In this document: positions 51,201 through 61,124 of the stretch, in pieces | Position numbering within the stretch: position 1 is the stretch's first letter | Layout of the letters: each line of letters starts with the position of its first letter | Source: Mangrovibacillus cuniculi | GTDB lineage: Bacteria; Bacillota; Bacilli; Bacillales; R1DC41 | Length of the DNA stretch: 64,000 nucleotides | Assembly (NCBI RefSeq): GCF_015482585.1 | Contig: NZ_CP049742.1 | Coordinates: forward strand, 578,501-642,500 | Direction of reading: 5' to 3' | Made by a program: the position numbers and the translations under genes | The notes under the pieces: generated by a model | The model's input: only the letters and a program-made list of their open reading frames with translations | What the model was told of the DNA's origin: nothing | Databases searched by the model: none

Positions 51201-52706
51201 ATGCCCAAAAAAATTGCTGTCATTGGTGCTGGTCCTGGAGGCTTAGCTGCTGCAATGCTACTAGCTAGTAAAGGATATAAAGTAGATGTTTACGAGAAAC
51301 AAGCATATATCGGTGGACGCAATGGCGCTATGAAAATAGATGGATTCACCTTTGACATAGGACCTACATTTTTAAGTATGCCTGAGATTGCGGAGGAGTT
51401 ATTTGAAGCATCTGGCAGAAACCTACATGATTATATTGATTTAAAAGAATTAAAGCACTTATATAGATTATATTTTTCTGATAAAGAAGTGGATATGTAT
51501 AGAGATCCGAAGAAAATGAAGAGAGAAATCGCTGCTCATTTTCCTGGAGACGAAAAAAATTATGATGCTTTTATGAATGATACAAGAAAGAAAATGGATC
51601 GCTTGAAGCCTATCTTGCAAAATAAAATGGATTCTTTCCATCAATATTTATCTTGGAATGTGCTACGTGCGCTTCCCCAACTCTCATTAGGGAAAAGTGT
51701 GTACGACGTTTTAAGTGAGTATTTTACACATGAACAATTAAAGCTTGCATTTACCTTTCAATCAAAATACCTAGGAATGTCCCCATGGGAATGTCCAGGT
51801 GCATTTTCTATTTTGTCTTGGATGGAGCATGAATATGGAATTTATCATCCGATTGGTGGCTTGAATCAATTATCCGAAGCGATGGCGAAAGTGGTAAAAG
51901 AATATGGGGGATCTATTCACTTATCTAACGGTGTGAAAAAATTACATGTAGATAAAAACAAAAATATTCAAAGTCTTCTACTCGATAATGGAGAAACAGT
52001 AGAAGTGGACGAAGTGGTTATTAACGGGGATTTTGCTCATGTCATGACAAATTTAGTGGATGAGGGTGTGTTAACGAAGTTCTCTTCCGAAAAATTAGAG
52101 AAAAAGCATTATTCTTGCTCTACATTTATGATTTACCTGGGGATTGATAAAAAGTATGCGCAATTACCTCATCATTCTGTATTGTTTGCAGAAGATTATA
52201 AGAAAAATGTAGAAGAAATCACGAAAACTTATACATTACCAGAAAACCCCTCTATTTATGTTCAAAATGCATCCGTAACAGATGATACCCTAGCTCCAGA
52301 AGGCAGTTCAACTTTATATATTTTGGCTCCAGTACCGAATAATTCAAGCGACATAGCATGGGATGAAGTGCAGGATGATTTTAAAAAGTTAGTTCTTCAA
52401 ACAGTTATGGAGAAGCTAGGATTAAAAGATTTACAGGAGCATATTGTAGTAGAAAGAGTTATTAGTCCTGTAAATTGGCAAAGAGATTTATATGTCTATA
52501 AAGGAGCGACATTTAATTTGGGGCATCAATTAACGCAAATGATGGCTCTTAGACCTCACAATAAATTTGAAGAGTTAGGTTCATGTTGGTTGGTTGGTGG
52601 AGGTACTCACCCGGGAAGTGGCCTACCTACTATATTAGAATCAGCTAGAATTACAACAGACTTATTAATCAAAGAGGATCGAGTAACAGAGAAGGTGATA
52701 TCATGA
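51201..52706 (+). CDS. crtN: CrtN-type carotenoid desaturase
   Basis: 501-residue FAD-dependent phytoene-desaturase-family enzyme. The N-terminal dinucleotide motif AVIGAGPGGLAAAMLL, the second VYEKQAYIGGRNG, the family motif FTFDIGPTFL and the C-terminal GGGTHPGSGLPTILESAR are present. With the downstream synthase it probably desaturates 4,4'-diapophytoene (C30). Start follows TGGAGAAATGGAGG. The stop overlaps the next gene (ATGA, 52703-52706). Confidence 0.9.
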   Translation: MPKKIAVIGAGPGGLAAAMLLASKGYKVDVYEKQAYIGGRNGAMKIDGFTFDIGPTFLSMPEIAEELFEASGRNLHDYIDLKELKHLYRLYFSDKEVDMYRDPKKMKREIAAHFPGDEKNYDAFMNDTRKKMDRLKPILQNKMDSFHQYLSWNVLRALPQLSLGKSVYDVLSEYFTHEQLKLAFTFQSKYLGMSPWECPGAFSILSWMEHEYGIYHPIGGLNQLSEAMAKVVKEYGGSIHLSNGVKKLHVDKNKNIQSLLLDNGETVEVDEVVINGDFAHVMTNLVDEGVLTKFSSEKLEKKHYSCSTFMIYLGIDKKYAQLPHHSVLFAEDYKKNVEEITKTYTLPENPSIYVQNASVTDDTLAPEGSSTLYILAPVPNNSSDIAWDEVQDDFKKLVLQTVMEKLGLKDLQEHIVVERVISPVNWQRDLYVYKGATFNLGHQLTQMMALRPHNKFEELGSCWLVGGGTHPGSGLPTILESARITTDLLIKEDRVTEKVIS

Positions 52707-54163
52707 TGCAGCAAGTTTCTGTTGTCGGTGGAGGTATAGGTGGTCTCGTTTCAGCGCTTCTATTACAGAAGCAAGGTCTGCAAGTTTCTGTCTACGAAGC
52801 TAGTGAACGTTTAGGTGGAAGACTTCGATTTGTTGAGAGAGATGGTGACAAAATAGATCAAGGTCCAACAATTGTATTACTACCTGATACGATTAAAGAG
52901 ATTTTGAAAGATATAGGGATAGAAGATGAAGTAGAGCTTCTGGAAATTGATCCGCTATACAGCATACATTATCAAGATGGAACAACCTATACCAAATATA
53001 GAGACCCTGCTAAACAAGAAGAAGAGCTGAAAAAATTGTTTCCGCAAGACGTAAAAGGGTTTAAGCGTTTTATGAAAGACATGAAATTTCGTTTTGATTT
53101 AGGGAAACCAAGATATTTAGAAACTTCTTTTGTGAGAAAAAGAGATTTTTTCACTCCAACTTCTATTCAAACGTTAAGTAAGTTGAAGGCTTATCAACAA
53201 GTGTACCAACAATTAAAGACCTACTTTAATGAACCGAAATTGCGAGAAGCTTATGCCCTTCAAACGTTATATATTGGTGGTAACCCCTACCGAACACCTG
53301 CTATTTATTCCCTAGTGTCCTACAGTGAACATGAACATGGTATTTATTATATAAAGGGTGGTTACGCTAGTCTTGTAGAAAAACTAGAAGTGAAAATGAG
53401 AGAGTTGGGTATATCTATTTTCACGAATACACCCGTTCATTCTGTCAAACCACCGAATGCAATCGTTCTAGAGGATGGAGAGAAGGTAGAGAGTGACTTT
53501 ATCATCATTAACGGTGATTTCCCTGTAGCGCAAAAATTAGTAGAGGGGACAGCAGATAGAAATTTTGAACCATCTTCTGGTTGTTTTCTTGTATACATGG
53601 GTATAAAAGGAGTAAAAGAAGATTTATCCGTTCATCAATTTTATCTATCAAAAGACTTTGAACAAAATATGAAAGAAGTCTTTCAGTGGAAACAAGTTCC
53701 TACAGATCCATCTATCTACTTATTTAACCCTTCTAAAGTGGATTCATCATTAGCTGCCAAAGGGAAGAGTGTATTATACACCTTAGTTCCTGTGCCTTCT
53801 GGCAACCAAATCGATTGGGAAAAGGAAAAAGAAGATTTTAAAGATCTTATTTTAAATAGATTAGAACAAAATGGATTGGATGATATTCGGGAACGTATAG
53901 AGTGGATGGAAATTCGTACCCCACAAGAAGCAATGAAAGATGGGTTATTCGAAGGTGGGAGCTTTGGGATTGCTCCATCATTGTTTCAATCTGCTGCCTT
54001 CCGCCCACAAGTGCAGCCGTTCCCTCAACATCCTTCTATTTTAGCTGTCGGAGCATCCGTTCATCCGGGTGGAGGTATTCCGATTGTCATGATGGGGGCG
54101 AAGTTGGTAAGTGAGGTGATAGAAACTCAACTAGAAAAACCGAGTACGAAGAGAAAGGTGTGA
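52703..54163 (+). CDS. Second CrtN-family (CrtN/CrtNb-like) FAD oxidoreductase
   Basis: 486 residues, paralogous to the preceding gene. VVGGGIGGLVSALLL, VYEASERLGGRLRF, DQGPTIVLLPDTI and GASVHPGGGIPIVMMGAKL are the FAD-binding and family motifs. In C30 carotenoid operons of Bacillales a second CrtN-type enzyme either continues desaturation or oxidises the terminal methyl (CrtNb/CrtP); sequence alone does not decide between them. It overlaps crtN by 4 bp and ends 6 bp before crtM, so all three are one operon. Confidence 0.88.
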   Translation: MMQQVSVVGGGIGGLVSALLLQKQGLQVSVYEASERLGGRLRFVERDGDKIDQGPTIVLLPDTIKEILKDIGIEDEVELLEIDPLYSIHYQDGTTYTKYRDPAKQEEELKKLFPQDVKGFKRFMKDMKFRFDLGKPRYLETSFVRKRDFFTPTSIQTLSKLKAYQQVYQQLKTYFNEPKLREAYALQTLYIGGNPYRTPAIYSLVSYSEHEHGIYYIKGGYASLVEKLEVKMRELGISIFTNTPVHSVKPPNAIVLEDGEKVESDFIIINGDFPVAQKLVEGTADRNFEPSSGCFLVYMGIKGVKEDLSVHQFYLSKDFEQNMKEVFQWKQVPTDPSIYLFNPSKVDSSLAAKGKSVLYTLVPVPSGNQIDWEKEKEDFKDLILNRLEQNGLDDIRERIEWMEIRTPQEAMKDGLFEGGSFGIAPSLFQSAAFRPQVQPFPQHPSILAVGASVHPGGGIPIVMMGAKLVSEVIETQLEKPSTKRKV

Positions 54164-54169
54164 AGCGTA

Positions 54170-55000
54170 ATGGATCTACAAGATGCCTATCAACAATGTG
54201 AAGAAATTATCAAACATCATTCCAAAACATTTTACCGAGCCTTCTCCTTATTGCCAAAAGCAAAGAAACAAGCGGTTTGGGCAGTATATGCTTTTTGCCG
54301 ACATGTGGATGATATAGTGGATGAAGGGAATCATCCAGTAAAAGAGTTACAAGTATTTAAAGAAGAATTCAATCGATTTTTGATTGGTGAATACAACTCT
54401 AATGATCCTAAATGGGTAGCACTACAAGATGTCTTCTCTCGTTATAAAATGAATACGAAAGCATTTCAAGATATGATTATTGGCCAAGAAATGGATATTC
54501 AAGATAGAGTGTATGAGACAGTAGAGGATGTCTTAGATTATTCTTATCATGTGGCATCTACAGTTGGACTAATGCTCTTACCAATCTTAGCTCCTAAATC
54601 AGCTAATAAACTTGAGAATCAAGCAATTTATCTTGGATATGCAATGCAACTAACCAATATTTTAAGAGATGTGGGCGAAGATCTTAACCGTAATCGTGTA
54701 TATATTCCGATGGAGATTCTTGAGAAACATGGTTATACATTGACGCAGTTGAAAAAGCATGAAGTGAACGAATCTTTCGTCAAGGTATGGGAAGAGGTAG
54801 CAGATTTAGCGGAGGATTATTACGAAAAGTCTTTAGAAATGATGGACTTATATCCTATCCATTCTAAGACACCAGTAAAAGGTGCTGCACTGTTGTATAG
54901 AGCTATTCTTAGTCAAGTGCGTAAAGAATCGTATAATGTATTTACACAAAAGAATTATGTGACTAGTGAAGCGAAGGATTCTATTTTAGCTTCAATGTAA
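54170..55000 (+). CDS. crtM: Phytoene/squalene synthase family (CrtM/YisP-type)
   Basis: 276-residue head-to-head prenyl synthase. Both Asp-rich motifs are intact: RHVDDIVDEG (DDxxD, about 46-52) and LRDVGEDLNRNR (DxxED, about 166-175), with SYHVASTVGLMLLP between. B. subtilis YisP, the positional equivalent after asnO, is thought to act as a farnesyl phosphatase and has altered motifs; here the intact motifs and two adjacent desaturases indicate a real dehydrosqualene synthase condensing two farnesyl diphosphates. Start ATG follows AAAGGTGTGAAGCG. Confidence 0.92.
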   Translation: MDLQDAYQQCEEIIKHHSKTFYRAFSLLPKAKKQAVWAVYAFCRHVDDIVDEGNHPVKELQVFKEEFNRFLIGEYNSNDPKWVALQDVFSRYKMNTKAFQDMIIGQEMDIQDRVYETVEDVLDYSYHVASTVGLMLLPILAPKSANKLENQAIYLGYAMQLTNILRDVGEDLNRNRVYIPMEILEKHGYTLTQLKKHEVNESFVKVWEEVADLAEDYYEKSLEMMDLYPIHSKTPVKGAALLYRAILSQVRKESYNVFTQKNYVTSEAKDSILASM

Positions 55001-55017
55001 AAGGTGAAAAACAAAAG

Positions 55018-55262
55018 CAAAAGAGACTGCACAGGGATTTCCGCTACAGGGGGACGCTTTCCACTACGAAAAGCGAAAGGCGCGCGTTCAGCCGCGGCAG
55101 AAAAGTTTGGAAGACCGAGGAGGCAGCTCTTCAGCCACCGGAGGGCTTTTGGACTTTTCAGAGCGGTTGCGCACCTGCAGCTGGACACGGCATCACTTTG
55201 CGTTCGCGCTCCTGTGGGGTCTCAGTAACCCACCTTTCCCGTAGGAGTCGCCCCCTTCCGCT
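55018..55262. repeat. GC-rich dispersed intergenic element
   Basis: About 245 bp, clearly richer in G and C than its surroundings, lying 18 bp after crtM. It opens GGGATTTCCGCTACAGGGG and contains GGGGGACGCTTTCC, GGCGCGCGTTCAGCCGC and GGCAGCTCTTCAGCCACCGG. The wording resembles the GC-rich intergenic repeats I know from many Bacillus genomes. Short open frames on both strands inside it are not genes. 24 bp recur inverted at 48204-48227. The rest of the 402-bp gap to amtB holds only the amtB terminator. Confidence 0.75.
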
Positions 55263-55327
55263 CCAATCCCAAAGATTTAATATGTAAGTGCAATAATACT
55301 GCATTCTTACTAAGTCAAATACTACAC

Positions 55328-55364
55328 AAAAAAGGTACATTCGTTTTTTTGAATGTACCTTTTA
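55328..55364 (-). terminator. Terminator of glnK-amtB
   Basis: Perfect stem AAAAGGTACATTC (55330-55342) and GAATGTACCTTTT (55351-55363); minus-strand tail TTTTTTGTG. Confidence 0.88.
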
Positions 55365-55402
55365 TTAGTTATATTCTAGACTCTTTTCTTTATATTATCT
55401 TT

Positions 55403-56785
55403 TTACTTCGACGTACCTGCTTGTTCTGAGGTACCCAGAGTGTTTAATCTAGTTGCTAATGTTGAATTAAAACCATCAAATGATTCGTAGGAAGAGAAGT
55501 CTGAAAGAATAGAATCTCTTAATTCATAAGCATTAGAACCATGTTCACTGAAGTCTAAACCAGTTAATTCTTCTTCTGTAGTTACTCGGATGCCGGTTGT
55601 TTTCTTCATAACATAAACCACGATCCCACTTCCTAAAGCCATCCAAGTGATAACTGCAATGATACCAAGTGCTTGAATACCAAGTAATTCAATGCCACCG
55701 CCGTATAGTAATCCAGCTTCTGTGTGGAATAAACCAACTGCTAAAGTACCCCATATTCCACAAACACCGTGAACAGCAATTGCACCAACGGGGTCATCTA
55801 ACTTTGCTTTACGATCAATAAATTGAACTGCTTCTACTAAAATTACACCAGAGATAAGTCCGATCACGATAGCTCCGAATAAACTTACGTTTGCGCAACC
55901 TGCTGTAATACCAACTAAACCACCTAAAGCACCATTTAATGTTAAAGATGGATCTATACGTTTATATTTCCATTGAGAATAAAGTGCAGAAGCAATAATT
56001 CCGCCTGATGCTGATAGAAGGGTTGCTGCAATAATCATTGGAACTAATGAAGTATCTGCTGCTAAAGTACTTCCTCCGTTAAATCCGAACCATCCAAACC
56101 ATAGGATGAACACTCCTAAAGCACCAATTGGAATATTGTGTCCTGGTATAGCGTGAACTTTTCCTCCATCATATTTACCGATACGTGCACCTAAAAAGTA
56201 TGTTGCTAAAACAGCACCAACAGCACCGGATAAATGGACCACTGTTGAACCAGCGAAGTCAACGAATCCTAATTGAGAAATCCATCCGCCACCCCAAATC
56301 CAATGGCCAACAACTGGGTATAGGAGACCTGTCATAAATACCGTTAAAATTAAATAGGAGGATAACTTCATACGTTCGGCTACTGCTCCAGAAATAATGG
56401 TAGCACATGTTGCTGCGAATACTGCTTGGAACAAGAAGAAGCCAATATCTTCACGCCCTGTTAATAAAAAGGAATCAATACCAACAATACCGTAACCACT
56501 TGTTCCAAACATAATGCCAAAACCAACGATAAAGTAGAGAAGGGAACCGATAGCGATGGTTAATACGTTTTTCATTAGAATGTTTAACGTGTTTTTCGAT
56601 CTAGTAAAGCCCGACTCAACCATGGCGAATCCAGCGTGCATAAAAAACACTAAAACAGCTGCTATCATGACCCAAGTAGAATCAAGAGATGCTTGCACTG
56701 ATTCAGCGGTATTAGTGGCAGCAAATGTAGGAGTGACAATTCCTAAAAATAAGATGGATAAGACAGATAAAATTTTTGATTTCAT
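55403..56785 (-). CDS. amtB: Ammonium transporter AmtB (NrgA)
   Basis: 460-residue Amt/Rh channel. It has an N-terminal signal-like segment (MKSKILSVLSILFLGIVTPTFA) and about 11 membrane helices. Signatures are visible: VFFMHAGFAMVESGFTRSKN, DFAGSTVVHLSGAVGA with the pore His, WFGWFGFNGGS and HGVCGIWGTLAVGLF with the second pore His. The C-terminal tail (TTGIRVTTEEELTGLDFSEHGSNAY) is the usual PII-binding tail. It is preceded by glnK on the same strand, the reverse of B. subtilis nrgA-nrgB. Confidence 0.95.
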   Translation of the reverse strand: MKSKILSVLSILFLGIVTPTFAATNTAESVQASLDSTWVMIAAVLVFFMHAGFAMVESGFTRSKNTLNILMKNVLTIAIGSLLYFIVGFGIMFGTSGYGIVGIDSFLLTGREDIGFFLFQAVFAATCATIISGAVAERMKLSSYLILTVFMTGLLYPVVGHWIWGGGWISQLGFVDFAGSTVVHLSGAVGAVLATYFLGARIGKYDGGKVHAIPGHNIPIGALGVFILWFGWFGFNGGSTLAADTSLVPMIIAATLLSASGGIIASALYSQWKYKRIDPSLTLNGALGGLVGITAGCANVSLFGAIVIGLISGVILVEAVQFIDRKAKLDDPVGAIAVHGVCGIWGTLAVGLFHTEAGLLYGGGIELLGIQALGIIAVITWMALGSGIVVYVMKKTTGIRVTTEEELTGLDFSEHGSNAYELRDSILSDFSSYESFDGFNSTLATRLNTLGTSEQAGTSK

Positions 56786-56813
56786 TGTAATTCCTCCTCG
56801 TTTTTGTTGTTTG

Positions 56814-57152
56814 TTAAATGGCTTCTTGACCTCGTTCTCCTGATCTAATGCGAATGACTTCTTCTACTGGTGAGATAAAGATCTTTCCGTCTCCAATTGT
56901 GTCTGTACTTGCTTCTTTTAAGAAAATATCTACGATAGAGTCCACTTGATCAGCGGATACGACCATTTCGATTTTAATTTTAGGAACTAGCTGAATTTCA
57001 AAAGTTGTTCCTCTGAAAAACCCTTTTTTACTTTTTTGATTTCCACAACCAGCTACTTCTGAGACAGTTAGACCGCTTATTCCATGTTGGGCTAAAGCAT
57101 CACGTACAACTTTAAATTTTTCAGGACGAATAATCGCTTCGATTTTTTTCAT
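56814..57152 (-). CDS. glnK: PII signal protein GlnK (NrgB)
   Basis: 112-residue PII protein that senses 2-oxoglutarate and ATP/ADP and gates AmtB. The N-terminal MKKIEAIIRPEKFKVVRDALAQHGISGLTVSEV, the T-loop around residues 37-55 (NQKSKKGFFRGTTFEIQLVPKIKIE) and the C-terminal GDGKIFISPVEEVIRIRSGERG are standard. The uridylylated Tyr51 of E. coli is Phe here, so uridylylation control is unlikely. First gene of the operon; a TnrA-type box lies upstream. Confidence 0.95.
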   Translation of the reverse strand: MKKIEAIIRPEKFKVVRDALAQHGISGLTVSEVAGCGNQKSKKGFFRGTTFEIQLVPKIKIEMVVSADQVDSIVDIFLKEASTDTIGDGKIFISPVEEVIRIRSGERGQEAI

Positions 57153-57200
57153 AGTGTCCTCCTTGTGTTAGGTTTTCTGACATGAGATTCTATATGACTT

Positions 57201-57229
57201 ACTATATTCATAATTTCAGAAAAGTTCAA
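57201..57229 (-). promoter_or_regulatory. Sigma-A promoter of glnK-amtB
   Basis: Minus strand TTGAAC (57229-57224), 17-bp spacer, TATAGT (57206-57201), about 50 bp before the glnK start. The rest of the 385-bp gap upstream (57290-57480) shows nothing beyond the TnrA box, the cre-like site and the yisQ terminator. Confidence 0.6.
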
Positions 57230-57252
57230 CATCTTTTTTGGTATGTTTGTCT

Positions 57253-57268
57253 TTGTAAACGCTTAACA
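57253..57268 (+). promoter_or_regulatory. cre-like site abutting the TnrA box
   Basis: TTGTAAACGCTTAACA departs from the CcpA consensus WTGNAANCGNWNNCWW in the last positions only; its core TGTAAACGCTTA is a strong cre core. It touches the TnrA box. Confidence 0.4.
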
Positions 57269-57285
57269 TGTTATAAAATATAACA
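57269..57285. promoter_or_regulatory. Perfect TnrA/GlnR box upstream of glnK
   Basis: TGTTATAAAATATAACA is a perfect palindrome and matches every defined position of the TnrA consensus TGTNANAWWWTMTNACA. It lies about 40 bp upstream of the glnK -35. In B. subtilis TnrA activates nrgAB under nitrogen limitation. Confidence 0.85.
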
Positions 57286-57483
57286 TGAAGAAATTTCGAC
57301 AAATGTTTTATGGAGCCTATGTATTTGGTTGATTGGGAATAGGGGATGTTCCATCAAGAAGTGAAAATAAGGAAAAGAAAGTTAGAGAGAGATAGGTAAT
57401 AAGGGTCTAAATTATCATATAAAGGAAACTGATTTGTGAGTTATTCGCATCAATTGGTCCTTCTTAAGTTGTTACTGGACACA

Positions 57484-57528
57484 TAACAAAAAAAGCTCGA
57501 ACTAAACGAATTAAGTTTAGTTCGAGCT
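57484..57528 (-). terminator. Terminator of the MATE gene
   Basis: Perfect 14-bp stem AGCTCGAACTAAAC (57494-57507) and GTTTAGTTCGAGCT (57515-57528); minus-strand tail of seven T. Confidence 0.93.
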
Positions 57529-57537
57529 GAGATAACT

Positions 57538-58878
57538 TTACTGAGTATAGGACATCTTCACCCAACCTCGTTTTCTCCATCTACGTAACATCAATATACC
57601 TCGGAGCCATTCATCTGCTGCAAAGGCAATCCACACACCGATTAGTCCTAATCCGGCCCACACACCGAGTGTGTATGCGAGTACAACAGCCACTCCCCAC
57701 ATGGATGCAATACCGATGTAGACTGGATATTTAACATCTCCAGCTGCTCGAAGGGAGCTAATTACTACTAAGTTAAATGCGCGTCCAGGTTCCAGTAAGA
57801 TAGTAAGGTAGATTAAGATGGATCCTGTAGTTAAAATTGCCTCGTTTGATGTGAAAATTCCTAATACAGGCTTGGCGAAGAGTGAGAATACTATGGCTGA
57901 AGCAAATGAAATAAAAATTGCTATCTTTAAACTCTTCAAGCATCTTTCATACGCTTCTTCATATTGCTTTCCGCCGATCATATGGCCGATTAGAATTTGT
58001 GTACCCTGCCCTACAGCTACTGCAAATAAAAAGATAAACATCATAACATTTTGAGCATAAACTTTTGTTGTTAAAGCCTCCGTTCCCATGGCTGCGATAA
58101 AGTAAGTTATGACAATTTGAGAAGCGTTATAAGATAAATGTTCTCCTGCACTTGGAATACCAATCCGGAGCAAATTTTTTAAATGTTCCCAAGGTTGTTT
58201 TAGTGCACTTATCCAGGGGAGGGCACCAGGAACTCGGTAAATAAGAACTCCAATCGCTACTATAAACCCTATAAATCTACTAATGGTAGTAGATAGCGCC
58301 ACGCCTTCTACCCCGAGAACAGGGAATCCAAAAGGACCAAAAATAACAAAATAGTTACCTATGACATTCACAATATTCATTCCTATTGTGATAAACATAA
58401 TATCACGAGTGTATCCATAGCTTCTTACAACAGCTCCAACCGTCATAATGAGAGCTTGAACAAATGAAAATGCACCTATAATGACTAAATAATCACTTGC
58501 TTCTAAAAATAATTCATCAGGTACATTCATGGAACGTAATATTGGTTCTTGTAAGAAATATAAAGCTAAACTCAGTAGCAATCCGAACGCTAAGTTGGCA
58601 CCGAGCGAGATTACCGCTACTTCTTTCGCTTTTCGGTCTTGGTTTGCTCCAAGATATTGAGATATTAAAATCGACGTACCAGTTGCTACGAATCCGAACA
58701 TAACAATCACTAAAAATAATATTTGATTAGAAAGGCCAACTGCTGCAACCGATGAGTCTGAATACTGACTAAGCATTAATGTATCGGCATTGCCCATCAG
58801 CATATGTAACGCAATCTCGATAAATATAGGCCATGTCAATGCGAAAAGAGTTAATTTCTTCCCGTCTACTTTTTTCAT
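57538..58878 (-). CDS. yisQ: MATE family efflux transporter (YisQ-like)
   Basis: 446-residue cation-coupled exporter with 12 hydrophobic segments in two homologous halves. TWPIFIEIALHMLMGNADTLMLSQYSD at the start and GIPSAGEHLSYNASQIVITYFIAAMG at the start of the second half are MATE signatures. The ATG at 58878 follows AAGGAGAT; 12 codons upstream in frame have no site. In B. subtilis yisQ follows yisP; here the carotenoid and amt genes come first. Substrate unknown. Confidence 0.9.
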   Translation of the reverse strand: MKKVDGKKLTLFALTWPIFIEIALHMLMGNADTLMLSQYSDSSVAAVGLSNQILFLVIVMFGFVATGTSILISQYLGANQDRKAKEVAVISLGANLAFGLLLSLALYFLQEPILRSMNVPDELFLEASDYLVIIGAFSFVQALIMTVGAVVRSYGYTRDIMFITIGMNIVNVIGNYFVIFGPFGFPVLGVEGVALSTTISRFIGFIVAIGVLIYRVPGALPWISALKQPWEHLKNLLRIGIPSAGEHLSYNASQIVITYFIAAMGTEALTTKVYAQNVMMFIFLFAVAVGQGTQILIGHMIGGKQYEEAYERCLKSLKIAIFISFASAIVFSLFAKPVLGIFTSNEAILTTGSILIYLTILLEPGRAFNLVVISSLRAAGDVKYPVYIGIASMWGVAVVLAYTLGVWAGLGLIGVWIAFAADEWLRGILMLRRWRKRGWVKMSYTQ

Positions 58879-58918
58879 AAATTGTAATCTCCTTCTTAAG
58901 ATGACAAAGAACAAAGAG

Positions 58919-58945
58919 AAGGTGTTCCGAATAATGGAACACCTT
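58919..58945 (-). terminator. Terminator of the amylase gene
   Basis: Perfect stem AAGGTGTTCC (58919-58928) and GGAACACCTT (58936-58945); the minus-strand T tail is interrupted (CTCTTTGTTC). Confidence 0.7.
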
Positions 58946-58977
58946 TAAAACATTTGGTTATCGAATATATAAAACGA

Positions 58978-60747
<1,770 letters not shown>

Positions 60748-60760
60748 TTAAAATTCCCCC

Positions 60761-60776
60761 TTGAATTCGCTTTCAT
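60761..60776 (-). promoter_or_regulatory. cre site before the amylase start
   Basis: Minus strand ATGAAAGCGAATTCAA fits every position of the CcpA consensus WTGNAANCGNWNNCWW. It lies 14 bp before the amylase start codon, immediately upstream of AAGGGGG, so CcpA would block transcription as a roadblock. Confidence 0.75.
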
Positions 60777-60945
60777 CCATTAGAGTACTTGTAAAGTAAC
60801 TTGTAGTCAATTCGATTGGGGAAGAAGTAGCAATATGCACAATACATATTGGTAAAATTGCTAGTTATCTAGAGGGGATTGGAATGAAAGTAGATAAAAT
60901 GTTACAACTTTAATACGAACTTTTAAAAAAAATGTAAAAAACGTA

Positions 60946-60973
60946 TTGCCAAATTGAAATAAGTAGTTATAAT
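60946..60973 (+). promoter_or_regulatory. Sigma-A promoter of mdxE
   Basis: TTGCCA (60946-60951), 16-bp spacer, TATAAT (60968-60973). Confidence 0.65.
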
Positions 60974-60981
60974 AAAAGTAG

Positions 60982-61003
60982 GTTGTGCAATCGTTTTCAC
61001 AAC
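60982..61003 (+). promoter_or_regulatory. LacI-type operator over the mdxE transcription start
   Basis: Inverted repeat GTTGTG (60982-60987) and CACAAC (60998-61003) around TGCAATCGTTTTCA. It lies about 9 bp after the -10, so a bound repressor would cover the start. The TGNAANCGNWNNCW core also fits LacI/GalR operators and cre; a MdxR/MalR-type maltose repressor is the likely ligand, though no regulator gene is in the window. Confidence 0.6.
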
Positions 61004-61020
61004 TTTCTTTTGAAAGTGAA

Positions 61021-61036
61021 ATGTAAGCGTATACTA
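61021..61036 (+). promoter_or_regulatory. cre site in the mdxE leader
   Basis: ATGTAAGCGTATACTA matches all defined positions of WTGNAANCGNWNNCWW. It lies about 45 bp after the predicted transcription start. Confidence 0.75.
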
Positions 61037-61124
61037 TTTTGCGATTAAGAGGAAGATTAAAGGGAGAAATCGATTTCACAATAAAAAAGAAGGCGAGAGC
61101 CAAAAGTTTTAGGAGGGGTCAAAC

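Noticed and set aside
54955-55340. Open frames on both strands in the GC-rich element
   Set aside because: High GC content lowers stop-codon frequency; the sequences look like no protein and overlap each other.
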